A stretch of 64,000 nucleotides of DNA from Leptobrachium leishanense (GCA_009667805.1 CM019069.1:49992153-50056152); one strand, 5' to 3'. Counted from the stretch's first letter, positions 1 through 10,830 are shown. Numbers and translations: made by a program. The notes: generated from the letters alone by a model not told the origin.

Positions 1-530
1 TCAGTTTAGCGTTTTTTAAATCGTTTTGTTCATTTTTTTTGTTCCTTGGCTTTCATACCAGTTTAATATGATTAAATAAAGTTGTGAAATGTATATTCAT
101 AAGAAAAAAAGGATCTTTATTTAATAAAAAAAAACACGATAGAATCGCCAGAATTATCGTATAAACGGAATGAATTATCGGATTCGAAAAACAAACCAAA
201 AATTTATTATAAAAAAAGATATAAAGTATAAACAAAGTAAACCATAGTAGTTTACGTCAAAACGAATAGAGTTAGACACTTTGAAACGAGGAGAACAGAC
301 GTTCCGAAAAAACGAAAAATTCCGAAATCACGAAAAGTCGATACAAAAAACGAGCAAAGTGACCCGAAAACACGAAAAATGGTCGATATTCTGAAAAAAA
401 AATGTACACGAAAAACGAGCCGAACCGAACCGAATCGAAACAGAAATCGGTCAAAACGAGCCGAATCGAAAATTTTAAACATCCGAACAAATCGAACCGA
501 ATCGAACCGAAAAAAAAATCGGTGCACAAG
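1..530. repeat. AT-rich sequence and TTCGG-like low-complexity repeat
   Basis: Bases 1-240 are AT-rich with no recognisable gene. From about 250 to 530 the sequence is a degenerate short-period repeat built on CGAAC/CGAATC units (TTCGG on the minus strand). The open frames on both strands are by-products of that composition, rich in Phe/Arg or Lys/Asn. Nothing else is seen before the truncated transposon at 540. Confidence 0.6.
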
Positions 531-539
531 CCTAATGGC

Positions 540-786
540 AGGGCATTCGGGAACCTTTCACTGCTGGTTTTTGTTCTCTGAATAGCCGAAGCATTGCTTC
601 TCTATGGGGTTTTCACTGCCCTCGAACAGGCACCGAACAGGCACCGTATGTGCAGGCAATTCGCCAGGATTTGGCGAATTGCCTGCTCTCTGGATAGCCG
701 AATGGCCAAGAAAGGTAACCAAACACTGATTTTCAGCGTTCGGTTCCCTTTTGGCAGCCATTCAGATCTCTTTGAATAACCCTGTT
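540..786 (-). mobile_element. Truncated copy of a terminal-inverted-repeat element (family of 9719-10614)
   Basis: The sequence matches, in reverse orientation, the first part of the elements at 9719-10614 and 20570-21398. It ends with the same GAATAACCCTG terminus at 786. It breaks off at 540, where the low-complexity repeat begins, so the other terminus is missing. Confidence 0.75.
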
Positions 787-883
787 ACATCTCCAAACGC
801 TAACGTTAGCATTCACTATGGAATAGATCCCAATGTGTATCATGCAATGAAAAGAAATGGAGAGCTTGCCATTCGGGACTCAC

Positions 884-1121
884 CTGAATCAGTGGGTAAA
901 TAAAATACTAATCCAGTTAGAAAGGAGAATAGCAGACAGGGAATGATGACGTTGACGATGAAATAAAGAGGGAGACGTTGCAAGAGGAAGTGGTAGGTGA
1001 TATCCAGGTAAGGCGTATCAAGGCAGCAGTCATAATAAACCCAGTGTTTCCAGCAGCGGTAATCCTTCATCAACCATTCCCCGCTCTCCATGAAGCTGCT
1101 CAGGTCCGGGCGGTCATTTTC
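884..1121 (-). CDS. chrna1: chrna1 exon 6, loop C and TM1
   Basis: This 238-bp exon has an acceptor TTTATTATGTAG and a donor GTGAGT after LPTDSG. It encodes [16 protein letters not shown], the loop C segment with the vicinal cysteines (Cys192-Cys193) that define an alpha subunit, and the whole TM1 ([19 protein letters not shown]). Agonist-binding tyrosines 190 and 198 are kept. Position 194, a proline in most vertebrate alpha-1 chains, is leucine here (codon 1020-1022) and position 191 is Asp; see findings. The next exon (TM2-TM3) is not in the window. Confidence 0.95.
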
Positions 1122-2542
1122 CTACATAATAAACTCCAACATCAATCCATGAATTTGGAAGTAGTAAAGATTTTTCTCTGTACTTTTTTTTGTTTGTTTT
1201 CCTCTCACAAGCAGCTGTTTACATACAGCGATTGAACTTGCACACTGTTACATAGTTAAGCCAATAAAATCAAGATGATTATTCATGCTTTGGAAAACTA
1301 AGAATCATAGCACGCTGCCATTCTTTATCAAGGATCTGGAAGCAATTCAAATAAAATCATCTGACTTAATCTCCTCTCAAATAATGTCTCAGCACCATTC
1401 ACATACAAGGTCAAGTCTGCAAATCTGCAAGCCACAGAAGGTTGCAGAAGAAATAGAATGGTTGCTCGTCCATATGGTCAGAAGGGGCAGTGCCCCACTA
1501 TGTTATTTTTGCAATAAAAAATAAAACATTTAAACTATGTAATTTTTTTCTGCCGTTTTTTTGTGTCGTTAAACATGTGCCTGATGGATAAAATGTGTTA
1601 TGTCCCTTTAAGCAGCTTCCTCACCTCCTCATCTGTAGTCAGAGTAAAAAAAAAAAAAGAAACGATCTGAAATTTGATGAGGGCTTCAGTATCAAAGACC
1701 ACGAGTGTGGTGTTTACTTTCCCTGCTGCTGACTATTTGAACTCTGATGGGCATCAAACAAACCCGACCAAAGCAAGCATGTCTGAGGCTTCAATGGAGA
1801 TCTTATCTGTCTCACACACCAAGTGCCTGCCTTAACTCCTTAAAGACAGAAAATGCACAGAATTTGCCTTAATATGATAAATAGCAATAGTAAACAGGAT
1901 TTTTTTCTCTTTCAAACACTGAAGTTTTGTATACTGAGGTATATAGAATAAAATAGATAGGATCGGGGTTCAGAAAGTTTGGTTTTAGTTGTAAATAATA
2001 AAATAACTTATTTCACTTTTTAGATTTTTTTATACTGAATAATGTTTTATGTACACCTCTTGTGGCTAAATTCTGGATTATACTTGTAATTATTGAATTT
2101 ATCCTCAAAATGGTCATTTTATCTGCCTAATTAATAGGAATAAGTCTATAAGGTTTATTCCCTATATATGGGAATGTCCACAGATTTTAGAGGTAGTCGT
2201 GCCATATAGACATATTCCAATTCATGATTAAAACCATTGATGTTTCCAGTCTGGCACCCCATCAGCTTGAAATGTCACCAGCCCCACTGCTTTTTTCCAG
2301 GTGTGCAGTGGACAGCACAATTCTTTCCCTCCAGCTGCATGCAAATAGTTCCCAGTATCTCTCTGCAGCCTGTGGAACCCTTGCATTCCCTTGCGAGCAT
2401 ATGCAAGCTCGTACTTTGTCACGCTTGGCTCCATGGAGTCCTATAGTGATCCATTCATAATGATGCAGTCATGATTTATTCATAAGGGGAAATTAAAATT
2501 AAACTTTATTTCAATTTTGGTTCACATTTGTTGATTCCTTAC

Positions 2543-2738
2543 CGGATTTATAACCACTAATGTGCCGTCATAGGTCCAAGTGCCGAGCTTCATGCTGCAG
2601 TTCTGCTGGTCAAATGGGAAATGCGTGACTATCATTTCACAGTAGCTTTTGAAAATGGCTGGTGGTGTCCATGTGATTTTTCCATTGTAATCCAAAAGGG
2701 CTTTCGTTACCGGGGCAATGGCAAAATCGCCATTTCCG
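2543..2738 (-). CDS. chrna1: chrna1 exon 5, Cys-loop and loop B
   Basis: This 196-bp exon has a TTGCTATAG acceptor and a GTAAGG donor. It encodes GNGDFAIAP, the [13 protein letters not shown] stretch, and the Cys-loop with two cysteines 14 positions apart (YC...QQNC). It also holds the loop B tryptophan in GTWTYDG (Trp149). It joins to the next exon in phase 0 after VINP. The first base completes the split Asn codon from exon 4. Confidence 0.95.
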
Positions 2739-2997
2739 CTATAGCAAAACAATAATGGTTAAAGCTGTTGGAAGATTTAACAGTAAGTACAGTAAGTATG
2801 AAGTGGGTGGATTTCGCTAGTCATTGTGGTGTTAACATTTAGGCTTTCATCACTTGCTTTGGTCTCTTTATTTATTTTCTTTTGCTGCCAGGGAACCAAA
2901 TCCTACATGCTGGCACACATCCTCATATACAATGTGAGCACCCCTTATCCGAAATGGTTGGGACTAGGAGCATTTTGAGGTTTGGATTTCAGAATAC

Positions 2998-3258
2998 TTG
3001 GAGACAGTAAGCCCGAAAATCTGCACGTGCAGATATCTCCTTACCGTCTACACAGTGGAAAGGCAGCGGGAGATCAGGGAGGTCAATGCGTGGCTTAAAG
3101 CTTGGTGCAGGAAGGAGGGCTTTGGGTTTTTAGAGCACTGGGCTCATTTTGCACTGGGGTACAATCTGTATAGTTGTGATAGATTGCACCTGAATGGAAG
3201 AGGGTCTGCTGTGCTAGGGGAGAGGATGGTTAAAAGGTTGGAGGAGACTTTAAACTAG
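2998..3258 (+). pseudogene. CR1 ORF1 C-terminal remnant (esterase-like domain tail)
   Basis: The frame ends in VNAWLKAWCRKEGFGFLEHW and DRLHLNGRG. This is the C-terminal block of the SGNH-esterase domain found in CR1 ORF1, where the D-x-x-H pair belongs to the catalytic triad. The N-terminal part is missing, so the insertion is 5'-truncated. Its TAG stop at 3256-3258 shares its G with the first codon of the ORF2 frame, showing the tight ORF1-ORF2 junction. Confidence 0.8.
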
Positions 3259-6200
3259 TGGAAGGGGGGGAGGGATACAGTATCTTACAAAATGGAGACA
3301 GAGCAGATAGCGGAAGGGTTTCAGTTCAGACTAAGGGGGGTGGAGCCGGGGGGATGGGTAATGTAAGAACAGTGGAGGCATGTAATGTAAAGTCGCATTC
3401 AGCATGTGTGGGTAGAGACAACATTAAATGTATGCTTGCTAATGCAAGGAGCCTTAATAACAAGATGGGGGAACTAGAGGTAATAGCACACACTAAGCAA
3501 TACGACATTATAGGAATAACAGAAACATGGTGGGACGAAACGCATGACTGGGCTGTAAACTTAAACGGTTATACATTGTTTAGAAAGGATAGGAAACATA
3601 AGAAAGGGGGTGGAGTGTGTTTATATGTAAATCAGGATTTAAAGCCTAATATTACACAACTGGAAAGCGATGAGGGAAATGTGGAATCCTTATGGGTAAA
3701 TATTTCGTTGGGGAATAAACAGGGAAGTCAATTATTGGTTGGCATATGCTATAAACCACCTAATATAGATAATGATGAGGAAGAACAACTGTTAGAGCAA
3801 ATTAGGAAGGCTGCAGATCATGGTAGCACTTTAATTATTGGAGATTTTAATTACCCGGACATTAATTGGGATAGTGGGACTAGTAATTCAGCAAAGGGAA
3901 TCCGGTTCCTGAACATGTTAAATGATACCTTCATGTCACAACTGGTAGAAACACCAACTAGAGAGGATAACTGTCTGGACCTGGTTATAACAAATAATGT
4001 GGATCTTTTCTCAAATATTAATGTAAAAGAACAGTTGGGAAATAGCGACCATAACATGGTGACTTTTGAAATAAACTCAAAAAAACACATTCATAAGGGG
4101 CATGCTAAAATAAATAATTTTAAAAAGGCCAACTTTATTAAAATAAAGGAAGCTCTCAATGTCATTGACTGGCAGAAACTCTTTCACGGGAAAAACACTG
4201 AGGATAAGTGGAATATCTTTAAACTAACACTAGAAAAGTACACGTCACAATATATTCCACTGGTTAATAAATATAAAAGAAACAGACTGAAACCAATGTG
4301 GCTTAGTAGGAAGGTAACTAAGGAAATGAAAAATAAAAAGAAGGCATTTAAAGCTTTTAAATCTGATAAATCTGAGGCATCCTATAAAGCATATAGGGCA
4401 GCCAATAAAGCATGTAAAAATGCGATTAGATGGGCTAAACTAGAAAATGAAAAAGAAATAGCCAAAGAGAGCAAGACCAACCCTAAAAGATTCTTTAGGT
4501 ACATAAATTCTAAAAAACCCAAGAGTGAAAATGTAGGTTCACTAAAATCTGAGTCAGGGTTATTGTTAACTGAAGATCAGGATAAAGCAGAAATTTTAAA
4601 TGATTATTTTTCTTCAGTATTTATCAAAGAGAAACCTATAACAGGAGACATGAAAGTCATTAATAAAAACTTACTAATACAAAGTGACTGGTTGACTCAG
4701 GACAAGGTTTTACACAAATTAAACAATGTGAATGTTAATAAAGCCCCAGGGCCAGATGGAATTCACCCGCGAGTACTAAGAGAGCTATGTGTTGAAATAT
4801 GTAAACCTCTGTTCTTAATCTTTCAAGATTCTTTTCTTTCAGGAATAGTACCAGAGGATTGGAGAAAAGCTGACGTGGTCCCTATATTTAAGAAAGGTTT
4901 AAAATTTGTGCCTGGGAATTATAGACCTGTGAGCTTAACATCTGTGGCTGGGAAAGTATTTGAGGGGTTACTAAGGGATAATATTCAGGAATTTATTGGG
5001 AGGTATAATGTAATTGGCAAAAATCAGCATGGTTTCATGAAACACAGATCATGTCAGACTAACCTAATTACGTTCTATGAGGAAGTAAGTAGAAGTATAG
5101 ATCAGGGGGTCGCAGTGGATGTGATTTACTTAGATTTTGCCAAAGCTTTCGACACAGTTCCACACAAAAGGTTACTACTTAAATTAAGAAAAAATGGTCT
5201 AGATGAAAATACTTGTTCTTGGATAGAAAACTGGCTAAAAGATAGGGTACAGAGAGTGGTCATAAATGGTACATTTTCAAGATGGACACCAGTGGTAAGT
5301 GGTGTCCCTCAGGGGTCTGTTATAGGACCAATACTATTCAATTTATTTATAAATGACCTTGAGATAGGCATTGAAAGTCATGTATCAGTATTTGCAGATG
5401 ACACAAAGCTAGGAAAAGTAATACAATGTGAGCAGGATGTTACTTCGCTGCAGAGGGATTTAGATAAATTGGGGGACTGGGCACTTAAATGGCAGATGAA
5501 ATTTAATCTAGATAAATGTAAAGTTATGCACTTTGGAGTGAAGAACACACAAGCAATTTATACCCTAAATGGTACGGAGTTAGGGAAATCCAAGCAGGAG
5601 AAGGATTTGGGAATAATCATAGACTTCAAACTAAGTAACAATGTGCAATGTCAAACAGCAGCCGCCAAGGCCAGCAAAGTACTGGCATGCATTAAAAGGG
5701 GAGTTCACTCACGGGATGAAAACATAATTTTGCCTCTGTATAAATCAATGGTCAGGCCGCACCTTGAATATGCCGTGCAATTTTGGGCACCTGTCTTAAA
5801 AAAAGATATTATATCGTTAGAAAAAGTGCAGAGACGGGCAACTAAATTAATAAGGGGGATGGAAGGGTTAAGTTATGAGGAAAGACTAACAAGCTTAAAC
5901 CTGTTTAGTTTAGAGAAAAGGCGCCTTAGAGGGGATCTGATAACCTTATATAAATATATACGGGGCCATTATCAACCATTGTCTGATAACCTATTCATTA
6001 ACAGGACTATACATAGGACAAGGGGTCATCCATTTAGACTGGAAGAAAGAAAATTTAGCTTAAAGCATAGGAAGGGTTATTTTACGGTGAGAACAATAAA
6101 GCTGTGGAATTCTCTGCCTGTTGAGGTGGTTGGGTCAGAGTCTGTACAGACTTTTAAAAAACGACTGGATGACTTCCTGCAGACACAGAATATTAAGGGT

Positions 6201-6440
6201 TATAATATTTAATATGTGGGTAAAAGCTTCTTGATCCAAGGAGAAATCTGACTGCCATTCTGGGGTCAAGAAGGAATTTTTTCCCAGTATGTTGCATATT
6301 GGCGAGCGCTTCAGACTGGGTTTTTTGCCTTCTTTTGGATCAACAGCAGTAGGTTATGTGGGAGAGGCTGAACCCGATGGACGCATGTCTTTTTTCAGCC
6401 TATATAACTATGTAACTATGTAACTATGTAACTATGTAAT
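3005..6440 (+). mobile_element. CR1-clade LINE, 5'-truncated, with intact ORF2
   Basis: The element consists of the ORF1 tail, a complete ORF2, a 3' UTR of about 200 bp and a terminal (CTATGTAA)n tract at 6405-6440. Short terminal repeats of this kind are characteristic of CR1 elements. It lies in the sense-opposite orientation within the 4.6-kb chrna1 intron. The 5' boundary is approximate. Confidence 0.85.
3258..6212 (+). CDS. CR1 ORF2: endonuclease plus reverse transcriptase
   Basis: The open frame of 984 codons has no stop or frameshift. It begins with a GTG codon next to the ORF1 stop; the first in-frame ATG is at 3354. The protein has an apurinic-like endonuclease with the TETWWDE, IIGDFNYPD and NSDHN catalytic motifs in the first third. 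A reverse transcriptase follows, with [32 protein letters not shown] and the FADD active site. The C-terminal SLPVEVVGS and LDDFL region is typical of CR1. It nicks target DNA and copies its own RNA by target-primed reverse transcription. All catalytic motifs are present, which suggests a young copy. The missing ORF1 start probably makes it non-autonomous. Confidence 0.9.
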   Translation: MEGGEGYSILQNGDRADSGRVSVQTKGGGAGGMGNVRTVEACNVKSHSACVGRDNIKCMLANARSLNNKMGELEVIAHTKQYDIIGITETWWDETHDWAVNLNGYTLFRKDRKHKKGGGVCLYVNQDLKPNITQLESDEGNVESLWVNISLGNKQGSQLLVGICYKPPNIDNDEEEQLLEQIRKAADHGSTLIIGDFNYPDINWDSGTSNSAKGIRFLNMLNDTFMSQLVETPTREDNCLDLVITNNVDLFSNINVKEQLGNSDHNMVTFEINSKKHIHKGHAKINNFKKANFIKIKEALNVIDWQKLFHGKNTEDKWNIFKLTLEKYTSQYIPLVNKYKRNRLKPMWLSRKVTKEMKNKKKAFKAFKSDKSEASYKAYRAANKACKNAIRWAKLENEKEIAKESKTNPKRFFRYINSKKPKSENVGSLKSESGLLLTEDQDKAEILNDYFSSVFIKEKPITGDMKVINKNLLIQSDWLTQDKVLHKLNNVNVNKAPGPDGIHPRVLRELCVEICKPLFLIFQDSFLSGIVPEDWRKADVVPIFKKGLKFVPGNYRPVSLTSVAGKVFEGLLRDNIQEFIGRYNVIGKNQHGFMKHRSCQTNLITFYEEVSRSIDQGVAVDVIYLDFAKAFDTVPHKRLLLKLRKNGLDENTCSWIENWLKDRVQRVVINGTFSRWTPVVSGVPQGSVIGPILFNLFINDLEIGIESHVSVFADDTKLGKVIQCEQDVTSLQRDLDKLGDWALKWQMKFNLDKCKVMHFGVKNTQAIYTLNGTELGKSKQEKDLGIIIDFKLSNNVQCQTAAAKASKVLACIKRGVHSRDENIILPLYKSMVRPHLEYAVQFWAPVLKKDIISLEKVQRRATKLIRGMEGLSYEERLTSLNLFSLEKRRLRGDLITLYKYIRGHYQPLSDNLFINRTIHRTRGHPFRLEERKFSLKHRKGYFTVRTIKLWNSLPVEVVGSESVQTFKKRLDDFLQTQNIKGYNI

Positions 6441-6454
6441 GTTAACGTTGTATT

Positions 6455-7050
6455 CTGGGGAAAGTGCTATCTCAGCACCTCGTCCTGGATTGCAGCACTA
6501 AGGTTCCTGATACCTGCGATAGTGCTTCCGCACCACCGCATGTATCAGCTTATGGGGTCCATTTGACTCCATGTAGGCTTGCGCTTCCAGGCCGCGACAT
6601 CTGCCGCGAGATCGCACAGTGCCACTGAGTGATCGCGGAGGGAGACATAGGAACTATTTATTCCCTGTCTCACTCTGCTCCCGGGAAGAAGAAGTAGCAG
6701 ATCGGGCCACCCTTTTCACCGAGAAGCGAGTATGGGATTTAATGGGGGGGGGGGGTTTAAGAACATGTTAAATTATTCTGCATTTGCAAAATCCTTTAGC
6801 AACACCTTTTAGGAGGTGTTAAAATCTTTGCTTTCACCAAGATGCTAAAAAGAGATTACGCTCCCCGTGTTAGGTATAGGAGACGCTTACGTACACTAAG
6901 TTTGCACAAGCAGCGAGAGGCAAAACTTTTTCACCCCAGTGTAGCTTCAATATCGGAATATCGATGCCAGACGCTAAACTTATTTATCCTAGCGCTACGA
7001 TTACATATCTAGGTGCTACATTAGCACCAACTATGGAATAGAGCCCATAT
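6455..7050. repeat. Diverged DNA-transposon-like repeat (family also at 28880-29540 and 44025-44600)
   Basis: The three regions share the same order of short blocks: a stretch near AGATCGGGCCACCCT, an oligo-G run, GGTTTA, and the GCTAAATGATTCT-like segment. The end GCACCAACTATGGAATAGAGCCC is also seen near 800-832. No coding remnant was found, and the boundaries are approximate. Confidence 0.5.
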
Positions 7051-7377
7051 TTGGGTCTTGACCTCAGGTACATCATCTCTGCGGACTTCTTCTGAATAGC
7101 AGCAAATGCTGAGATTTTTTTAAAAAAATTCCAATTTTGGTTTCTTTAATTGATACTTTAACGATTTGAGAGTTATTGATATTGCAATGTGTGTTAAAGC
7201 AAAAAGGCATGTTCCACTCCAGTCGTTAATGCTAGCAGCTCCCCTGCTATTTCAGTTCCTCTACAAACTTTGATTAGGTCATCTTCTGGTTTGTCACTGT
7301 TCTTAATGCTAGTAAAAACTATATGAAAGTGATTAAAAAATTATTTGAAAACCCTCAAATAGACAAGTTGCACATAC

Positions 7378-7487
7378 TTGTTGTAAAGAACTAAATCGGG
7401 GCGCCACACATCGCTAGAAGGGATGCGCACTTTCTTTATTCCTCCGTAATCTTCTGGATTCCATTTTAGATTAACGTCCACCCATTG
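7378..7487 (-). CDS. chrna1: chrna1 exon 4, main immunogenic region and loop A
   Basis: This 110-bp exon encodes [19 protein letters not shown] through [10 protein letters not shown]. It includes the WNPxDYGG main immunogenic loop and the loop A tyrosine (Tyr93 in human mature numbering), an agonist-binding aromatic residue. It ends with two bases of an Asn codon that are completed by the first base of the next exon. Confidence 0.95.
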
Positions 7488-7733
7488 CTACAATAAAACA
7501 AGTTTTACAAAAATATCACGGAAATAACATTTGCAGCCAAGATGAAATAACTTTGAAATGAAAAGCATGCACTTCTATTTTTATCATTTATACTCAATAT
7601 TTCAATATTTTCAATTGTGTGAGTTTTCACTTTATATGATACAATAGCTTGCCAGCAGTTAATATGATATATTACTTTTTTATTTAAATCTCTACTTAAA
7701 AAAAATCATTAAAAGAATTTCCAAAGCACAAAC

Positions 7734-7778
7734 CTGTTTGAGACGCACATTTGTAGTTACAATTTGATTTACTTCATC
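7734..7778 (-). CDS. chrna1: chrna1 exon 3, 45-bp microexon
   Basis: The exon encodes DEVNQIVTTNVRLKQ between a CCCTAAG acceptor and a GTTTGT donor and is in phase 0 at both ends. The small 45-bp exon following LINV is a hallmark of nicotinic receptor subunit genes. Confidence 0.95.
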
Positions 7779-7895
7779 CTTAGGGTAAAAATAATAATAC
7801 TTGTTAGTGAAATACATACTGAGTAACACATCTGTGAAATGTCATATAATGTATCTATATGTAAAATGTTTGATGGAGACTCATAGATCACATAC

Positions 7896-8041
7896 CACAT
7901 TAATGAGCTGGATGAGTTGAAGTCCGACTGTGACTACAACTTTGTCCTTAAATTTCTTCACTGGACGTACAACTTTATTGTACGTTTTGAAGAGGTCAGA
8001 GATTAACCGGGATTCATCTTCAGAGGACAGAACTGTCCCAG
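7896..8041 (-). CDS. chrna1: chrna1 exon 2, N-terminal helix and first beta strands
   Basis: This 146-bp exon lies between a CTATTACAG acceptor and a GTATGT donor. It encodes the start of the mature chain, from [13 protein letters not shown] through VVRPV to [13 protein letters not shown], which is strongly alpha-1-like. The preceding intron ends directly in a repeat carrying a hammerhead-like motif (8060-8103, opposite strand), so part of the pyrimidine tract region may come from an inserted element. Confidence 0.95.
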
Positions 8042-8059
8042 CTGTAATAGAGAACAGAC

Positions 8060-8103
8060 ACACCAACTGATGAAGCCATCTATGGCGAAACGCGTATTGG
8101 TGT
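8060..8103 (+). ncRNA. Hammerhead-ribozyme-like motif, type I with minimal stem III
   Basis: The core reads CTGATGA (8067-8073), then a hairpin GCCAT-CT-ATGGC (8075-8086), then GAAAC (8087-8091). A two-base loop and G-U-A complete a minimal stem III and cleavage triplet. Stem I is formed by ACACCAA (8060-8066) and TTGGTGT (8097-8103), which pair perfectly over seven bases. The one departure from the canonical core is an extra A (8074) before stem II. The strand is antisense to chrna1. Similar small type I ribozymes are known in amphibian repeats and Penelope-like elements; cleavage here is untested. Confidence 0.6.
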
Positions 8104-8739
8104 ACTGGTAATTTATATTTTATACTTTTTACTATTTGCTTTAATAAAACCACCAATTTTATATCTTATTTGGGTCCTGGCTGTTTTACATCTACCAAGG
8201 AGGTGGCTGAGGCTGATAGGTGATCCGGTGCAGCTAGATAATATCACTGGCTGCCTTTAAATCTGGTGTCTGAGCTGTGACACACCAGTAAACGTGAGTA
8301 GCATGAATTATGGTACATTCGCACTTTTATTTTAAACTGTGCTACGCTATGTATGATTTTTACTTTCGAGGGCTACAGAGGACCCCAGAAGCAAGCACAG
8401 ATCCTGCGAGTATACCACCACCAGAGCATTGAAGCGCCAACTCTGCCATGTTCTCTCTTTTTCGTAACAGAGAACACATTGAACTTAGTGCCTTATAATA
8501 GGATATATGTGTCTTGACATATAAGAATATGACAACAACAACAAGCTGCCTATTAATCTGAATAAGTGTAGCAATGACAAATGTCTTACACAGGACTTTT
8601 TTGACGGTAAGTGCACCTGTCATGCCCAACACTTATTGGGGTCATTTGACAGGGAATCAGTCCTGATATATGGGATTAGCAGTTTTTTGCTAACAGATAT
8701 ATAGAAAAATCTGGAGATATTTCCAATCAAAAATTCACT

Positions 8740-9000
8740 GTACTCATTTCTGTTGGCATGCCGAATAAGTGAGTGACAGCTGTGACCAGAAAAGCCATCC
8801 TAAGGGACAGGCCTTTGCCCACTCCACATAGCTGGTTGACTGTTGGCACACTGACTGGTGAGTCAGCACTGACATCACTGCTGAGGGCAATGGCGCAGCT
8901 ATGACCACTTGCCGTCCTTGAACAATGACAATAGCTGTGCCCGGCACTGGTACCGGGTAAGCAGTGTCTAGCGATATCTCATCAAGGGATGAGATAATGT
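8740..9000. repeat. Diverged repeat shared with 27860-28130
   Basis: Both regions carry the blocks GTTGGcaCACTG, AGTCAG, CACTaCTGAGGG and ATGACC/TTGACC in the same order. No coding remnant or clear inverted termini were seen. The rest of 8104-9700 shows nothing recognisable. Confidence 0.35.
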
Positions 9001-9718
9001 CTTGATCGTTATGATCAAAGTGATATCCGTAGTCTGATGTGACATCTCGGGGAAGTGAACCTGTCTACTCCATCATAAAACTCAAACTAAATTTGTCGGA
9101 ATCCTTCATACAGTCCAACAACCTGACCATAGCCGAGAGAACTATCTTAATTATATTTCCGAACTGATATGGCACCTTGGTAGAAAATCAATAGTTACAC
9201 CAAAAGTGTGAATTAGTTTCTTAACCCCTTGTGGGCATGAACACTGAGGGACGACATGGCATGCCCCATGACTCGCTGCCTGCATTTGGTTGAAGGCAGG
9301 CTGCTCGCAGGGAGTTGCCGTAGGGTTAAGGTTCGTCTTCCTCTCTACAGACCTCGGCGTTAAAGAGTTAAAATGTCTACATTGTTATTATTATTTTTTT
9401 GGGTTATTCTTATGAAAGTCAGAAATCATAGCTTCTGTTCACTGAATGCAGTGTCTAGTTGTTTGGTTAGAGACAAATGTGTAGACACGCAACACCAGGA
9501 CAGCAGGAGACAAAGTCTTATTCTACCATAGTGGACCTGGTCAACGTGTCGATCCAACAGGGATCAAAATGCACTGCAGGGGGGCCATATCCACCTAATG
9601 CATTTTTTTTAATGTTTCGACAATATAAATTATAAAGAGAGAAGGAAAGCTTATTTATGCTTATGTTTATGTAACATATAAATGCAGACAAGGAGAAAAT
9701 ATTAATTGTATAACTATC

Positions 9719-10614
9719 ACGGTTATCCAAAGAGATCCGAATTGCTTGAGAAAGGTAACCGAACGCTGAAAATCAGCGTTCGGTTACTTTTCCTGGCCAT
9801 TCGGCTATCCACAGAGCAGGCAATTCGCCAAATCCTGGCAAATTGCCTGCTCATACGGTGCCTGTTCGGTGCCTGTTCGAGGGCAGTGAAATCCCCATGA
9901 AAAAGCACTGCTTCGGCTATTCAGAGAACACAAACCAGCAGTGAAAGGTTTCCCTAATGCCCTGCCATTCGGTGGTTTAATTCGGCAAGTTTATTCAGGA
10001 GAATCCCATAGGCTTCAATGTTAAAAATATTCCCGTTTTAATTCAATATCTAATAAACCGTTCATTATAAAATTCTGCAGTAAAGAGTCTCTTTATTTAT
10101 AGATTTTTTAGGATACTTTAAGCATTTTTCTGAATTTTATATTTTTTTTAAGTTTACTTATTTTTTCTGTAACAGCCCTTTTTATTATCATTCCCTGGAC
10201 CTCATATGCAAATTTCAGACATTTTCGCTCTGTAGTTTCTTTGCAAACAGCTTTTTACTTTCACATTCATACAAACTGTTTTGCTAATTTATTCACCTCC
10301 CTCTGTCTGCGGTCTCGGCTTTTTCTCGGCTTTTTCCAGCGGCTTCGCTGCGTGTGATGCTCCTGCTCGGGTTTTTCCGGCATCTTCGACGGGTTAATCC
10401 AGATGTTTTTGAGGGTTTTCGGCCTGCATTCGGCAGGTTTTGCGGTTAGTTTTCGTCGGGTTTGCGGTAGCTTTTCCCTGCAATTCGGGGACCCTGTGGT
10501 GTTTGCTGAATACACCGCAGGGTCACCGAAATGGGATCGGCAACACAAACCGAATTGAAGAGAACGAAAAGTCACCGAACGTGCGGTGACTTTTCGAATC
10601 TCTTTGGATAACCC
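9719..10614. mobile_element. Non-autonomous DNA transposon with terminal inverted repeats, about 0.9 kb
   Basis: The left end CACGGTTATCCAAAGAGATCC matches, inverted, the right end (AATCTCTTTGGATAACCCTG). Internal sequence is shared with 20570-21398 and the truncated copy at 540-786, including GGCAATTCGCCA-type and GCGTTCGG blocks. It has no transposase coding. The target duplication is unclear, so the superfamily is left open. Confidence 0.8.
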
Positions 10615-10830
10615 TGTTAATTATTATGATGGCATACACAGTTCATGCTACTTTCAAAATATAAACCACTGGAAGCCATAGCTGAAATTCGATGGGATGA
10701 TAGAAACCATTAATACCATCTTCTGTCCTGTAGAAACACTCTACCTGCCTCTTCTATTTTTGGTGAAAATCTGAGAGTTTTTCTGAAAAGCACAGTGAGT
10801 TATGAGAGACCAAAAGGGTGATACCTTCAG

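Noticed and set aside
252..585. Overlapping Phe/Arg-rich and Lys/Asn-rich open frames
   Set aside because: They are by-products of the TTCGG/CGAAC low-complexity repeat.
8360..8632. Minus-strand open frame upstream of chrna1 exon 2 as the signal peptide exon
   Set aside because: It has no hydrophobic start in the right phase or suitable donor. The exon at 22863-22905 fits in both phase and protein.
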